A DNA stretch of 62,500 bases from Sphaeroforma sirkka (taxonomy: Eukaryota > Opisthokonta > Ichthyosporea > Ichthyophonida): the NCBI GenBank assembly GCA_001586965.3, contig LUCW03001414.1, positions 22,501 to 85,000 on the forward strand, written 5' to 3'. How positions within the stretch are numbered: the first letter of the stretch is position 1; every line of letters begins with the position of its first letter. Both the position numbers and the translations under genes were made by a program. Below the pieces are notes generated by a model that did not search any database, had not been told where the DNA came from, and saw nothing but the letters and a program-made list of their open reading frames with translations. This document shows positions 14,248-26,800 of this stretch, piece after piece.

Positions 14248-17200
14248 TTACTTATACAGTAATCTTACGCACGCCCCCAGATCATTCGTCGCCCCAGCAC
14301 TAGCCAGTTGCTGCTGCATGCCAGCTACTATTTTGCTCACATCTCCGCCAACTCCCGGTCGGATGCTACACACCTGTACGGTGTATCCCCGTCGAATAAC
14401 AGCATCCTGTAGTGCGGTGGAGAGAGTCGATATCGATATTGGGACCAGATTGATAGTACGCAAAAAATACTTCACTTTTTTTCTGGTCAAATAACCTCGT
14501 GCATCAGCGAGTTCGTACACATTTCGCTATTGAACAACAATATTATATATTGTACAAACTGTAGAATCCATAAACTCATACCAGCCAGAACCGCTTAGGT
14601 GTTATACATATAGCGTACGAAGTATGCGTACAGAAAAATAACAAGGCACGACACATTTACTTGAATTGGTAACCTAGAACCCTAATAGGGTTGTTTCATA
14701 CAATCAGGAAGTAGACATTTGATCCTTAATTGCTAAACACGCATACCTGGATGAACATCGTCACCACCCGGCCATCTTTGACTGTGATAGAGGCACGTTG
14801 ACTTTGCGGACTCCACTCCACCGGAAATATTTCCTAAAGCGCAGTGGAGATGATGAGCTGAGAAATCCAAAACATTTTTTTGTCTCATAGTGTATAACAA
14901 AGTATTCAATATTTCGTAAAATAAGGCTGTACGAAATAAAAAGATTATATACGCTTTATGAGTGACAATGTGCATATGTAGTATGAAAGGAATAATCCAC
15001 AGTGCAATCTCGTTTAGTCACTTCGCACTCTGTAACATGAACATATACTCGCAATACATTCGATGCTTTACAACATCCTGCCAACGACATCCCCAATTCA
15101 AAACACAATTATGTTCGTATCTAGGACTATTTGCAATATGGTACATAACTGACCACTTGCATCACCACGAAGAAAGTTGACTTATATTTAGGGAGCAGTA
15201 AGTAGTACATGTTTGTCAAAAGTGCACATCGCGTAGCCACGCAAATTGCCAAATCCGAATGATATGTTGCAGGAATTTGCACAAGGCCACATTAAGACAT
15301 TGTCCGAAGCTATATAAGTTTGTACATAGTCAGAATCTATTATGTCTGGATGCTTCGTATATGCGCTTATCTGCTATTTAGATTCACATGTGTATCGACT
15401 GAAAATAGAGACAAACCAATAGGAAAATTCTAGCTGCAGAAACAGGATATGGCATTTCTCAAGCGATCGCAACAAGTAAGAATCGATTCAAGATTGTTGT
15501 AAGTATAAGGACAGATTTAATATTTATGCTTAAAACGTTTGAGGTACCAAGTATTGTTCTGCGTAGATAGTCATATCCGAATCAAATCAGTCTATTGTTT
15601 CACAAACTGCGATTTATCAAACCAGCCTTTCCCAATGAAAAGAGTGAGTGGCAAGAATAGCATACAGTTCCAATTAAACAGCCGAGTATTCATCTCCAAC
15701 AACAACTACACATAAAATTTGTATTCACATATATAGCCTTCACACAATGCACATTCTCCGATATACTTTAAAAGCACAACAAAATACTCATTATCAATAT
15801 ATCTCAACAATGAGTATATGTGGTCTTCCACGGGAATGAACCGCATCAAAAAGAATTCATATCCCATGAGCAAAGCAATGATAACTTACGCACACCTACC
15901 AGAGCCTTATACTGTAGTGAATCCACAATAAGTGACATACGCAATAAACTTCATGAACACACGGTGCAAGACAATACATCTAATCATCTATGTACATCAG
16001 AACCCGGGCCATCATGGCCACGCTGCTCCTACATAACTTCTGCTCCAAACCAAACTAGAACCGCACCGAACCCGAACAGTAAACCTACCGCTAACCTCTG
16101 CACCTCTGTATTGATTGCGGTGATGAACTGTATGTGGTGCTTGACTTCTTGGATCAGAAACACAACATCGTTTGTAGCGATAGCCTCACGGACGATGGGA
16201 TTTATGTTGACCCGTTCAGTAGGTGTGAGCGTAGCAGACACGAGCCAATCCAGATCTGTCCGGTAGGAATAGGACAACGCATCGAATGATGAGCAGAAAG
16301 GTTCTGCGCGATATATATATATGAATGATAAACTGCTACGTCTTTGCACACACCATCGAGTAGAGCCTTTGTATAGTTAGTATTGAACAAGAGTATGATG
16401 AGTAGGGGTTTTGCGTATATGTATAAACTCCAACACTGATTCGGAAACATGTGCACGTATACCATTTACAGAAACAAAGACTATCTTTTCGACAATATAC
16501 GCGATCAGTTACACTTAATGGTCAGCAACAGTTGACTACGTTAATTCCTCCGAACATGCCTAGGGGGCTCCTAGGTGATAGGACTGCTCAACTCATACCA
16601 ATATAGGTTTTAAATAACGCAGAAGCGCACCACATACATTAAAATAGATCCTGGTTCTTATTTCGTGCAGGTACGCTACTCATAAAATCACATGCAAGCA
16701 ACACCTAACCTTGCGCATCACCGATTAAAGAAAATTCGTCTTTCTGATTCGTCCTTCTTTCGCACACACATAATAGTTAACTTCTAAAAACCTACGTACA
16801 ATACCTAATATCGCCCGCTGCCACGCTAAAGCTGTTCAAAAAAATACTTCGAATGTAAACACAGCTTGACTTTAGCTGTGCAATTTTACGCATTTCAACT
16901 GACACTATCCATCACACCATTGAAATGAATGGAAATTCCCCGTGAATACAAAAATGGAAAAACCCAAACCAATCTACTTATATAACTCACCATCGCCGAA
17001 CACCACCGTCAGGACGAATAAGGATGTTTCATTGGTAACAGGATTGATGTTGGTTATGTCCACATGCAGTGTGCAGTCCTCAAGACGGGCACGTGTGTGC
17101 GACATTTTCCGCATCACGCGCAGCAGATCGTCGTGCCATTGTTTCCTCTCGCTGAGAGTCTACGAACGATGCATGGAATTTTCAGGCAGAAAAACAATAT

Positions 17201-20200
17201 GTAAACGCCAATGTGCTGGATGTATGCAAAGTGTATCATAGTTTAACCTAGAAAAGACACTCAGTGAAAACTGGCGAACCCAAAGCATTCGTATCTACAT
17301 TTCAGGGTAGATTGATCATGGTGTAAAGAGAGGTCCTGCGCATAGATTGATATTGGTAGGCATGTGCTGCGATAGGTATATCGCAAAGTGCACTCACGAC
17401 GCCACATGTACTGTGTACTATTTTCACATACAGAATCTAAAAAGAAACATGAGAGTGGAAAATACACAGTGCTCGTGCATGAGGCCCCTGAACACTTCCT
17501 GCATGACGCGTGCATGATCAATTTCTGGATGCTATGTTCGGACAGAAGCGCACACACACTGTCCAGCATACAAAGGTAGCCAATACCTTCACCGAGACGC
17601 CGTCTGTCTCCTGCACCTCCATTGACATCAGCTGCGTATTGATTTCGTTTGCTTGCTGCCTCAGGTTCTCTTTGGCTTCGTCTGCCTGTTTATATTGCGT
17701 GGCGTAATAAACAGTTCGAACTGAGTGACATATGATCCTAGGTTTGCATCTTAACGTTCGTGTATGCGTTTACGGACCAAGCATGTTTGATGGGTAAAGA
17801 TGTACCTTAGGCCGGTAGTAGCGATTTCGTGAAAACGAGGGCAAGAGTCTGATATAAATAAGATACGGTTTGTATCTGGCCACACCGCATCGCCGCTGCA
17901 TTAAGACTCCAGTGATTTGTGTTAAGCAGCAACAACCCTTTGAATCTTAATTACATCCTTTGAATTCGCTTGTACGGTGATAACTCTATATACCCTGCCG
18001 TGCTGATGAAACCCCATAATTAATTCATTAAAGAAAAGTAAGTATAGAAATACTGAGCATTGGCCATATCGGATGATCTGGAAAGATCCGGATCAAGTTA
18101 GCTCCAAATACAAGTGAAGTCTTCAGCTTTTGAAAAAAAGGCGTGCTGAAGATCAGACCAACATATTTCTTCATACTTCAGATCATGCTTCATCTGAAGA
18201 AGTATAGTAATCGACAAATTTTAAGAACTAATCTTGTTGCGCAGGGCCTTCGTCCTTGACAAAATGTCAGGACATATCTAATATTTCCAAACACTCAAGT
18301 TGATAGGTTGAGTCCGTCAAAAAAAAAAAACAAAAAAACTAGGGGTATTGTAATGTGTGACCTAATGCCATGATACAACATTGGAGCTTCTCACTGATTA
18401 GCTCCTCTCGATGTGAGAATCAAAGAAATTTCTCCATTATTCATGTTTTAGGGTTAACCGAATCAACATAGACCAATTGTCACATCAAATAGGCTTATAA
18501 TGACTATCTTTATCACCATCACATGTCTCGAATTGAATAAATGCCTGACAAATACCGGTAGCTCCATCTCATCTGTACTCGAATTGAATAAATACCTGAC
18601 ATATATCTCACCTGTGTGATTTGCCATTGCAAGTCAGCAATCTCTGACTTGACCGTTTGTTCACTATCTAAGAGCTCAACAATCCTCTGCTTTTGGGCGT
18701 CCAATATTTCCTGTGGTTATCAGTGTAGACACGTAGAGCCAAATGAGAATGTAATATATCTACCACAGTTTCAGTCAGAAGTTTTCACCCTACAACAAGC
18801 TGCCAAAATATGAAGCTTGATTGATGTATCGGTAAAAAAATCAATCGCACCGCGCAAGATATTCATCATTGAATAGGCGGCTAGACTGCTATAGCAAAAT
18901 ACATTCCAAGCACAAACATGCGTTTAACTCCTCACCCGCATGCCTACCTTAAACGAGATTGCTTTAGAAAAGTTATCCTATGAAATGTTCTCATTGTGTT
19001 ATAGCGGTGATTGTCAGGTTCTCAACGTGTTAAATACGCCACACAGAATGAGCAGCCCTAATCCTGCCCGGATTTTAACATACATGGTTTTGCATTGGTT
19101 ATTGTGCGTGTGTAAATAGTATGCCAGCAGACTGTGTATCAGTGCATGATATGCCATGGCTTTGCGTTGTATTGTCATGCATGTAAGTGCGATCCAGATG
19201 TAAATATGTGGTCTATTGGCGAAGGAGTTCATGTATCCCCATATCAATATCAATATTATTGTTCCTGAACAAACCCGTATACCATGTCGCTGAGTACAGT
19301 CTTGCATGCTTCAGACCCACACCTACCCACCTGTGCGTTGTCTTTGGTCATCTGTTCATCGTTTATGTACAATGGCTCTCGGGTCTGTCGTTTCAGCTGC
19401 CGCACTTCGTCGCGCAGTGCTGTGGTTGTTCCCAGCAGCTCTTGCGCCAGAGCCAGTTCTTGCTGTATGCGCACGGGAGTAAGTAGTGGAAAAAAAGGTA
19501 TGGAATTTATTGAGAAAAGTATCAAAGAAAGAGAGAGATACATTAGAATGGCGGAGGCTTAAAGACTCAGAAGATATATGAACATCAAGTTCTAATTCAC
19601 CATACTCGCGATACTTAATTTGTTAAAAGAAACTAATGGACAAATGTGAGCCATGGCTCTGAACTGCGGAAAAAAGGCTAGCATTTGCACTGCAACACAA
19701 ACGAAGCTCAGCCCGGAATTTGTTCACGTAGCTTCACAATCTAGGCATGAATGAGAGATTGGCCTACTACTTTGTTCTGTCTCGGTCGGACAAGAATCAT
19801 GCGCAAAAAAGTAACGCAGATCATACGTAGCACATGCAATTATATTTCAAATTTCAGAACTTGAACTTCGAAAACATTTTCGAGCTTGCAGTGTAAAATT
19901 TCACATACCCGACAAGGCTCGTAGTGCTCGCCTAAGCTCTCCACCATAGCCTGCACTTGTTTATACTGAACTTCGTTGGCTTGTTTCAGATGCCGGACTT
20001 TTGTTTTCTCCGCTACTAGCGACTCCTCTAGTTCCTGATTTGTCATACCGTATTGATATTCACGAATTATGAGTTGAGAGGTTATATCTAGGCTGGCTAT
20101 TATTAGCTCATCTGTGAAGTGTACGTCCTCTTACTCATTATATCTATCACTCAACTTTTACATGCAGATGATACATTTAGGATAAATCTCCTCGTTACCC

Positions 20201-22300
20201 TATGTGACCATAATTATCCCATTTCCGTCCCCAATTCCGAGCGACAACGCTCTAAGAGACTACAAGTATATTATAAACCCTTGACTACTCATCTACATAG
20301 CCGCATGCACACATTTAATTGCATGTGTGCACACCATTGAGAATGCCCTAATACACTTCTAAAAATCGAGCTTAATATATGCAGGTGCGTCAGACGAACT
20401 ACTCAAGTATACAATTTACACTCAGGGGATCAACTACCTATTCTCTGTATGGAAAGCGATAGTATTCATCCAAAACTGCGCTGCTCGCACATACCTTGTC
20501 ATCAAAATTTCCATTTAGATCGTTCAAATGCTCGAGAAAGCAGTTCTTTGTTTCCAGCTCAATCAGAATTAACTTGAGTTTACCAAAATGTTCTGTTTCG
20601 CTGTCCAGATTGTTTTGTATATTGGCTGATGCGGCATTCACTTGTTCCAGCTGTGATAACAATGTCAACAATAGTTCAGAGTCAATACTATAAAGGGCAC
20701 GTTCATCTGAAAAGTGGAATGTTCGAGCAGTCTGGTCTGTAGTGGGTATGGTGTTTATACATGATAGGGCAATTGTGAGTCGAGAGGGATGACTTATACA
20801 TATCGCCAAAGAGTTCTGAGAACGTGCCCTACAATTTCACACGCATACGTTCCAAAAAACATATAACAATAGTGGGGTATGTAACATGCGAATTAGAGCT
20901 ATCAGCCGTCGTTGCCGAGTTGACGCAGGCGCTGTGAATTGTGTCATAATTGCAGTATTTTAAAGTAGAGGTGACTTTCTTGCTAGATTGGACGCGAGTA
21001 CTGCAAAGATTTGGGTATCATATAGCTTCTTTACAGCGCGACGGCTTGTGCTGTGATCATCTTGTTAGATAAGAGTATTATACCCATCGCGCGATCTTCA
21101 AAAAGGTGACGTCGTCATGAAAATAACTGGGCTAGGGCTTACACGTACATGGATAATTTTAGTATGTGTATGATTGAACGTGTCAGGGTATGATCTCCAA
21201 GATCGGAGCTAGGACTACCCCTAAGTAATCGCAATTGATTGTTGCAAAATTTTGTTTGAGCACTAATCTTGACCAACAATAAGACACTTCTGTTAATGTC
21301 ACGAAACTCGGTAGCGCGTGCAAATACAGATGACTGAATGCAAATGAGGAACTCGTGGCCATGTGCGACCCTTAATGAAAGTAATGCTTCGCTACGACAA
21401 CGTAACCTTTTAATTGCTGTCGATATACTTACAGCTGAAGAGAACCGGTACAATGAATTGAACGAGGTAGCAACAAGGTCAGGTATCTCTCGCGATGCAT
21501 ACATGAATCGCATAATAATGCACGCAATCCCATAAATCCAGGACTAGTTATAGAAGTATCATTTGCATTCGAACAGAAGGCGATATAGTGGTGAACTAAA
21601 TAATCCCTCAGATTACCAAATGTCAACCGTGCAGGCGAGGTGGGGCATATTATTGTAAAAATACTACAAAGCAGCACACGTGTACATCTGGGGACCGAAC
21701 AAGAACAGTCTATCGCCATATGCCTCTACAAGGCATATACCGGTGCATGGATAAATGTGTGAAGCAGTACGAGATCCTTCAAGCAACTCCTGAGAGTTCG
21801 TCAGATATATACGAATGCACATAGGAAGCAAGCTATCGCGAGTAGTCCAGTAGTTAGATCTTGACGTAAAAGCGGTCTTGATAAGTATTTCATCAAAATA
21901 GGACACAAATAGCAGGTAAAGCCCATATAGTTAAAAACACTTATTCGTAATTTATCGATAGCTTTTAGTTGCCGGTCTAACGCATACTACAATGGTGGTG
22001 TGCGTAACTTTTACAGACTCCAATACAAGTAATCGTAGCCATTTAGATGCAATATTCGACCAAAATATATACAGATCGTGACATAGAAATAAAACAATAC
22101 ATCTTCAAGGACTAGGATTAAAAAAATTCAACACAGCCTTCATAGAGCAACATCAGTAAATATGCACATCATACCTCTATGGGTACCCGTGTAGGCTTGT
22201 TCTGTATCTCGGTCAAAACTTGCTGTATGCTGGACAGATCCGTGCTGAGTGCAGCTGAAGGGTGTGGTTTGGGTGTGAGGTGCTTCGGTGTGTGGCCCAT
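14248..22300 (-). CDS. Coiled-coil protein with possible C-terminal RWD-like module
   Basis: A gene of at least ten exons on the - strand, read from high to low coordinate: 22300-22175, 20650-20495, 20034-19909, 19462-19331, 18710-18612, 17685-17587, 17159-16991, 16255-16089, 14833-14747, 14406-14248 (TAA). All joins keep phase with GT-AG sites, giving about 439 residues. I start at the ATG at 22298-22300; the frame stays open a little further upstream, so an extra 5' exon is possible. The middle five or six exons are Glu/Lys/Gln/Leu-rich with heptad-like spacing (for example LEQVNAASANIQNNL, DEVRQLKRQ), typical of a coiled coil. The last four exons alternate beta-like and helical stretches (HVDITNINPV, LFVLTVVFGDD, EVKHHIQFI, ASITVKDGRVVTMFI), compatible with one or two RWD folds as in KNL1/Spc105. 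Gene structure is good; family assignment is a guess. Head to head with the phosphoesterase gene. Confidence 0.7.
18520..18606. repeat. Short imperfect tandem duplication in an intron
   Basis: A unit that begins TCGAATTGAATAAAT and continues with CCTGACA occurs twice, about 52 bases apart, in the coiled-coil gene's intron next to the 18612-18710 exon. It looks like a recent local duplication without coding content. Confidence 0.5.
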
Positions 22301-23147
22301 ATTGTGTGAGATTGCGATGCGCTTCGAGCGAAGCGGCGTTTCGTTGCTGACCTCCAAGGCTGCCTAGTGATACAGTGGTGTAGTAATTAAGTAGCACAGC
22401 ATATGCTGGTATGTGTGTATTTAGGGGTTGATGTGTGACAAATATTCGTACTCCTATCGATTCGTATGCGATCCGATCACCTCTCTACGTTATATATGTA
22501 CCTATTTCTGAATCTGAATCATTTAGTCTGCAGTTAGCGTCATGTAAAGGTAGCGGAGTAAAGGTAGTACGATTTTTATATTGGGACGGATATTCATCTA
22601 TCCAAACTATACTGTTACAGTTTCGAGAAGGTTTCAGATGAGACTCGATCAACACCTGTGCACAATAACTATATTTTTATAAGGGTGATGCATGCATACA
22701 TCTTCATATCCCTCATATCTCATGATGATTTCATTGCTACATCAGCCGTACAGCCTTAACAGGGCTACTCAGTCCCAGACCAGACATGAATCTATAATAA
22801 TAAAAATCGTGGCCTATCAGGTCATCAGTATTTCAAAGTTTTTCCCGCCATTTTCTAACCTAACTTTTCTAGGGGGTTTCTGTCTAATTTAGAAGGCTAT
22901 GGGTTTCACTACAGTGTTTCAGGGTTTCGTGTCATCCGAGTCTCGAGATGATGTTTTCATTATTGAACTATATATGCGATTGTTTCTATACTTCTAAGGT
23001 GCGGAAGTGATATGTACAAAAGCAGAAGAATAGTGAGCATATATCATCATGAACCTTTTTCTGCACCACTATGGAAGCTATGCGATGCGAAGCTGATCCT
23101 ATAGTCAAAAACTCTAAGTCGACAGGTTTTGTAAGCCTCTCAGCTAA
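22301..23147. promoter_or_regulatory. Head-to-head intergenic region, likely shared promoter
   Basis: About 850 bases separate the presumed ATG of the - strand coiled-coil gene (22300) from the ATG of the + strand phosphoesterase (23148). Both transcription starts must lie here unless extra 5' exons exist. I see no canonical TATA box at a convincing position. Open frames in it are short and unremarkable. Confidence 0.45.
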
Positions 23148-23788
23148 ATGGCAAGTATGTTTACATTCGTTGTATTGATCCTGTTATTAGCCCTACTGTC
23201 ACAATGCCGTGTGACCCAGAGACCTGAGCTGAGCAACAAAATACTGTGGCTGTCGGATCTTCACGTCGATATGTACTACGGAACACCTCACAGTATGGGT
23301 ATAGCCTGCAATGATGCAACCGCACCGAAGTTTGGAGTTGTGACATGTGATAGCCCGTTGGTACTCGTTAACGAGACACTTCTCGCTGCTGCGGAGGTAT
23401 GTCTCGGACTTTCTTTCTAGCCTTTCATATAAAGATTTTGTGTTGCCGTTTCAGCAAGTACCTATCTTGTACCGCCAGCGTATAGGCCGACACATATAGG
23501 AAACTATTGTACGGGAGTACGATCACTTCTGTGCACTTGTGCCTTTTTATGGACTGACAAGGAGGTTCGGTATTATACTGATTTAGCTTCATGTGAGATA
23601 CGTACAACGCTTGTAGTTGTATCCACGTGAGGTATACTTGTGTAGTTACAATTTTTGCTTTGGATGTCACTCCATTCCCGTGTGTATTTCTCTATTTTGC
23701 ATATCCAGTTCAGTATACCAGGCATGGTTATATAACAACAGGTATCGACATCTACGGAGAATTGCAAGAGTATATATATATATATATA

Positions 23789-23875
<87 letters not shown>

Positions 23876-26800
23876 ATCCATATATACTATGCAGGGTGTA
23901 ACACATGCTGTGCAAGTGTATATGCGCAAATAGAAATATTGCACAAGGAGCATTATATATTTGCATTACACTTGTGTGGGCGCATAGATATATCCTCGAT
24001 GTATATATATATCGCTGCTAAAAAGACAGTTTATATAGGTTTCGTAACCTTATAGATATGTAAATATACCGAAGTACTGAACATGGGTAGTTATATAAAA
24101 GTCCTACATGTGGACGTTATTTGTACATTTCGATATATTTTCACACATGGATAAGGTACCAACAGATCCGTACACCCCGTTATCGATAAGATTGTGCTAG
24201 TATGATAGAAATGTGTATTTCTATGTATTTAATATATTGTGTATATCATGTAGATACACTCTGTGCACGCATGGGTTTTTATTACGCGAGTATACATGGT
24301 TACTTACAGTGACTATATACCGAAAGCAGCGCACTGCGTACTCTATCGCTTGGAGTGTATCATTCCAAGCTGTGCGCATGTGGAGGGCGGTCAAAAGAGA
24401 GTCGCATTTGGCTGCGCTTTCATCGGACTTTGGCTCTGAACATCGTTGCTTTCACCATAGCTTCCTAATAAGGAAAAATTCATACGACCATGCTTGTAAC
24501 GCACGATAGTTCATGATAAAGCATACAGCTCAATATTTGCTGATATCAGTATTGAACTATCATGCCTGACCACACAGTAGACTCTCCAAAACATCCAGAG
24601 TGGAAATTTTATCCGCCTGCGTAAAACTTCATACTCAAAACCATGATATTTAAACGAACCCAATTTGAAAAGAAAAACTATGGATATATATATATATATG
24701 CGTGCCCGTGTAATAACGTGGTTGACAGCATATCTGCGGTTGTTTCCGAAAAATTATAGTGTGCATTGGATTGTTTTATCGTAGTTGGCAACGGCAAGTA
24801 GCTTGTATGCCAAGTAGTTATGTATATATACGTAGATTGCACATATTTTTGTTTCATATGCATATTATCAAATGTTTGTCGATGATTATATTTGACTTTT
24901 GTCAGGAAATTAATGTAATTCTTTCTACGTCTGCATTGGATGTAGTAAGTTCACGTGTTATTTAACATAAAACACGTACTCGTGTACCTCTCTATTCTTA
25001 CATATTCTCCCATGACTCTGAACACGCTATTTAGGAATATATGGTGGCCTTTGCCGGAATGATCGCGCGTGTTTTGAGCTTAAGAGTCCACAGGGGGGTT
25101 CTTTTGTATTTGTTCATTTAGATCTGGAAATACGTGATGAATTTTCTTTGTACGGTTGACTTTTCTGTGTGACTGCCGTAGCTAGAGTCTGATGCTTCGA
25201 TCATATATCAAAAACTACTGATGTTGCTACCCATGCAGCTGTAGATATATCAAAAACTACTGATGTTGCTACCCATGCAGCTGTAGTTATGAGCCTGTTC
25301 GACATAATAGTCAATTAAAGACGATCTCGAGGTTTTTATTTCTTATTGTGCTTAAGTATCTGACATCCTGATTTCACAGGTTGAACCCAATCCAGCGTTT
25401 ATTATCGTTACTGGAGACTATCTGCGGCATGGGGACAGCCAGACGCCGCTGGCGAAAGGAAATGATTCGACCGCTTACCACCAATATATATTCAAACTAT
25501 TCAAACCGTTACTGCTATGATCGATCAGACATTCCCAGATGCTAAAAAGGTGAAATTACGGTATCATGGCGTGCTCAATGATGATACATAATACCCTGCA
25601 ATTTGCCTCGACTAAGAACTCAACATGACTAGATTGAAACCCTAATCGCTGTCGGTTTAAAGTTTGGAAAATTCTTTACGCACTTCCATTTTAGGTGGTA
25701 TTTTGATGTATGGTGGCACTCCCATGGTGTGTGTTATTTCAGGCTACTTTATGCCTTTAATTTGTACAGTGATCTCAGCGTGCTCGATACTTATGCTTCC
25801 TGGTTACTCCGTCGTACGGACAGGTGCACATAGCGCATAGTACACATACGGATGAGATGAAGGACGAGCTGATTCTTACTTTAGGAAATAATGATCTGGA
25901 GTCGGACTACAATCTGCCCGTCACTAATACGGAGCAGAATCCATGGGTGGGCGGTACGTGATAATCTACTCGCCAATACAGATTAGTTCTTTTATGCTAT
26001 ACCCGTGCACTATTAAAGGTCGAGACTGTCGTGCTTGAGAAACTTTCGTTTGGATTTCCGTGCTTGACTTTGTGACAAACTCGTAGCTACCCCTATAACT
26101 ACCTAAAATCCGTGCACGTATACGTCTTCAACTACAAATTTAAATGTGCAGAGCTGTCGGACTATATCAAAGGTCAGCTGACAGAAGAACAGCATCACAC
26201 TTTTGCACATGGTGGCTACTATTCTGGCGAAGTGATATCGGGTCTCCATGTCATATCCCTGAACACGGTAATATACAGCCCCTCCCATGACATGCCGACA
26301 TTCGAAGCAGAGAAGTATACTTCCGGCAGCATCACAGAAGCGGAGATTGAGGAGGTTTGTACTGCACAGGACAGTGTGCGTTTGCAGGATATATTCCGGG
26401 CATCTATGCTTCATGTGTCGTCTGTAGTTCGAGTATAGTCATAGGTATCCATAGGTAGATTCGTTTTCGTAATAGATAGTCTATTGTGTAAAACAATTGA
26501 ACGTGCAGAAATCTCTTGCTTTTTGTGTTATAACGTAGTTTGCCTTGTGGCAGGGTATTCTTTTTCCAATGGAGACCAGATAGGTTATACACACCTCTGT
26601 GCATCATGTAGCATACTTTCGATGTATTTACCCTCAGCACGGAGAATACCGTGGTTTCTCATGCAATTTTTCTTGGCTGAATACGGATAGTGTCTGGATT
26701 TGAGCTATTTGTCTCGTGTTTACAACTATAAACTGTATAATCAAAGTGTCGGGAGACTTACGACTGTGTGTAATACATGATATTCAAAGGCCTTTCGTCC

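Noticed and set aside
15820-16349. 148-codon + strand open frame
   Set aside because: It is the shadow of the - strand exon 16089-16255, which fits by phase and splice sites on both sides.
21139-21535. Coiled-coil-like + strand frame (TAEENRYNELNEVATRSG) and its antisense
   Set aside because: It lies within the long first intron of the - strand gene; no phase-compatible splice sites on that strand and too short for a separate + strand gene.
23573-24055. Several 90-140 codon frames on both strands
   Set aside because: They read through the (TA)n microsatellite in the first intron of the phosphoesterase gene.
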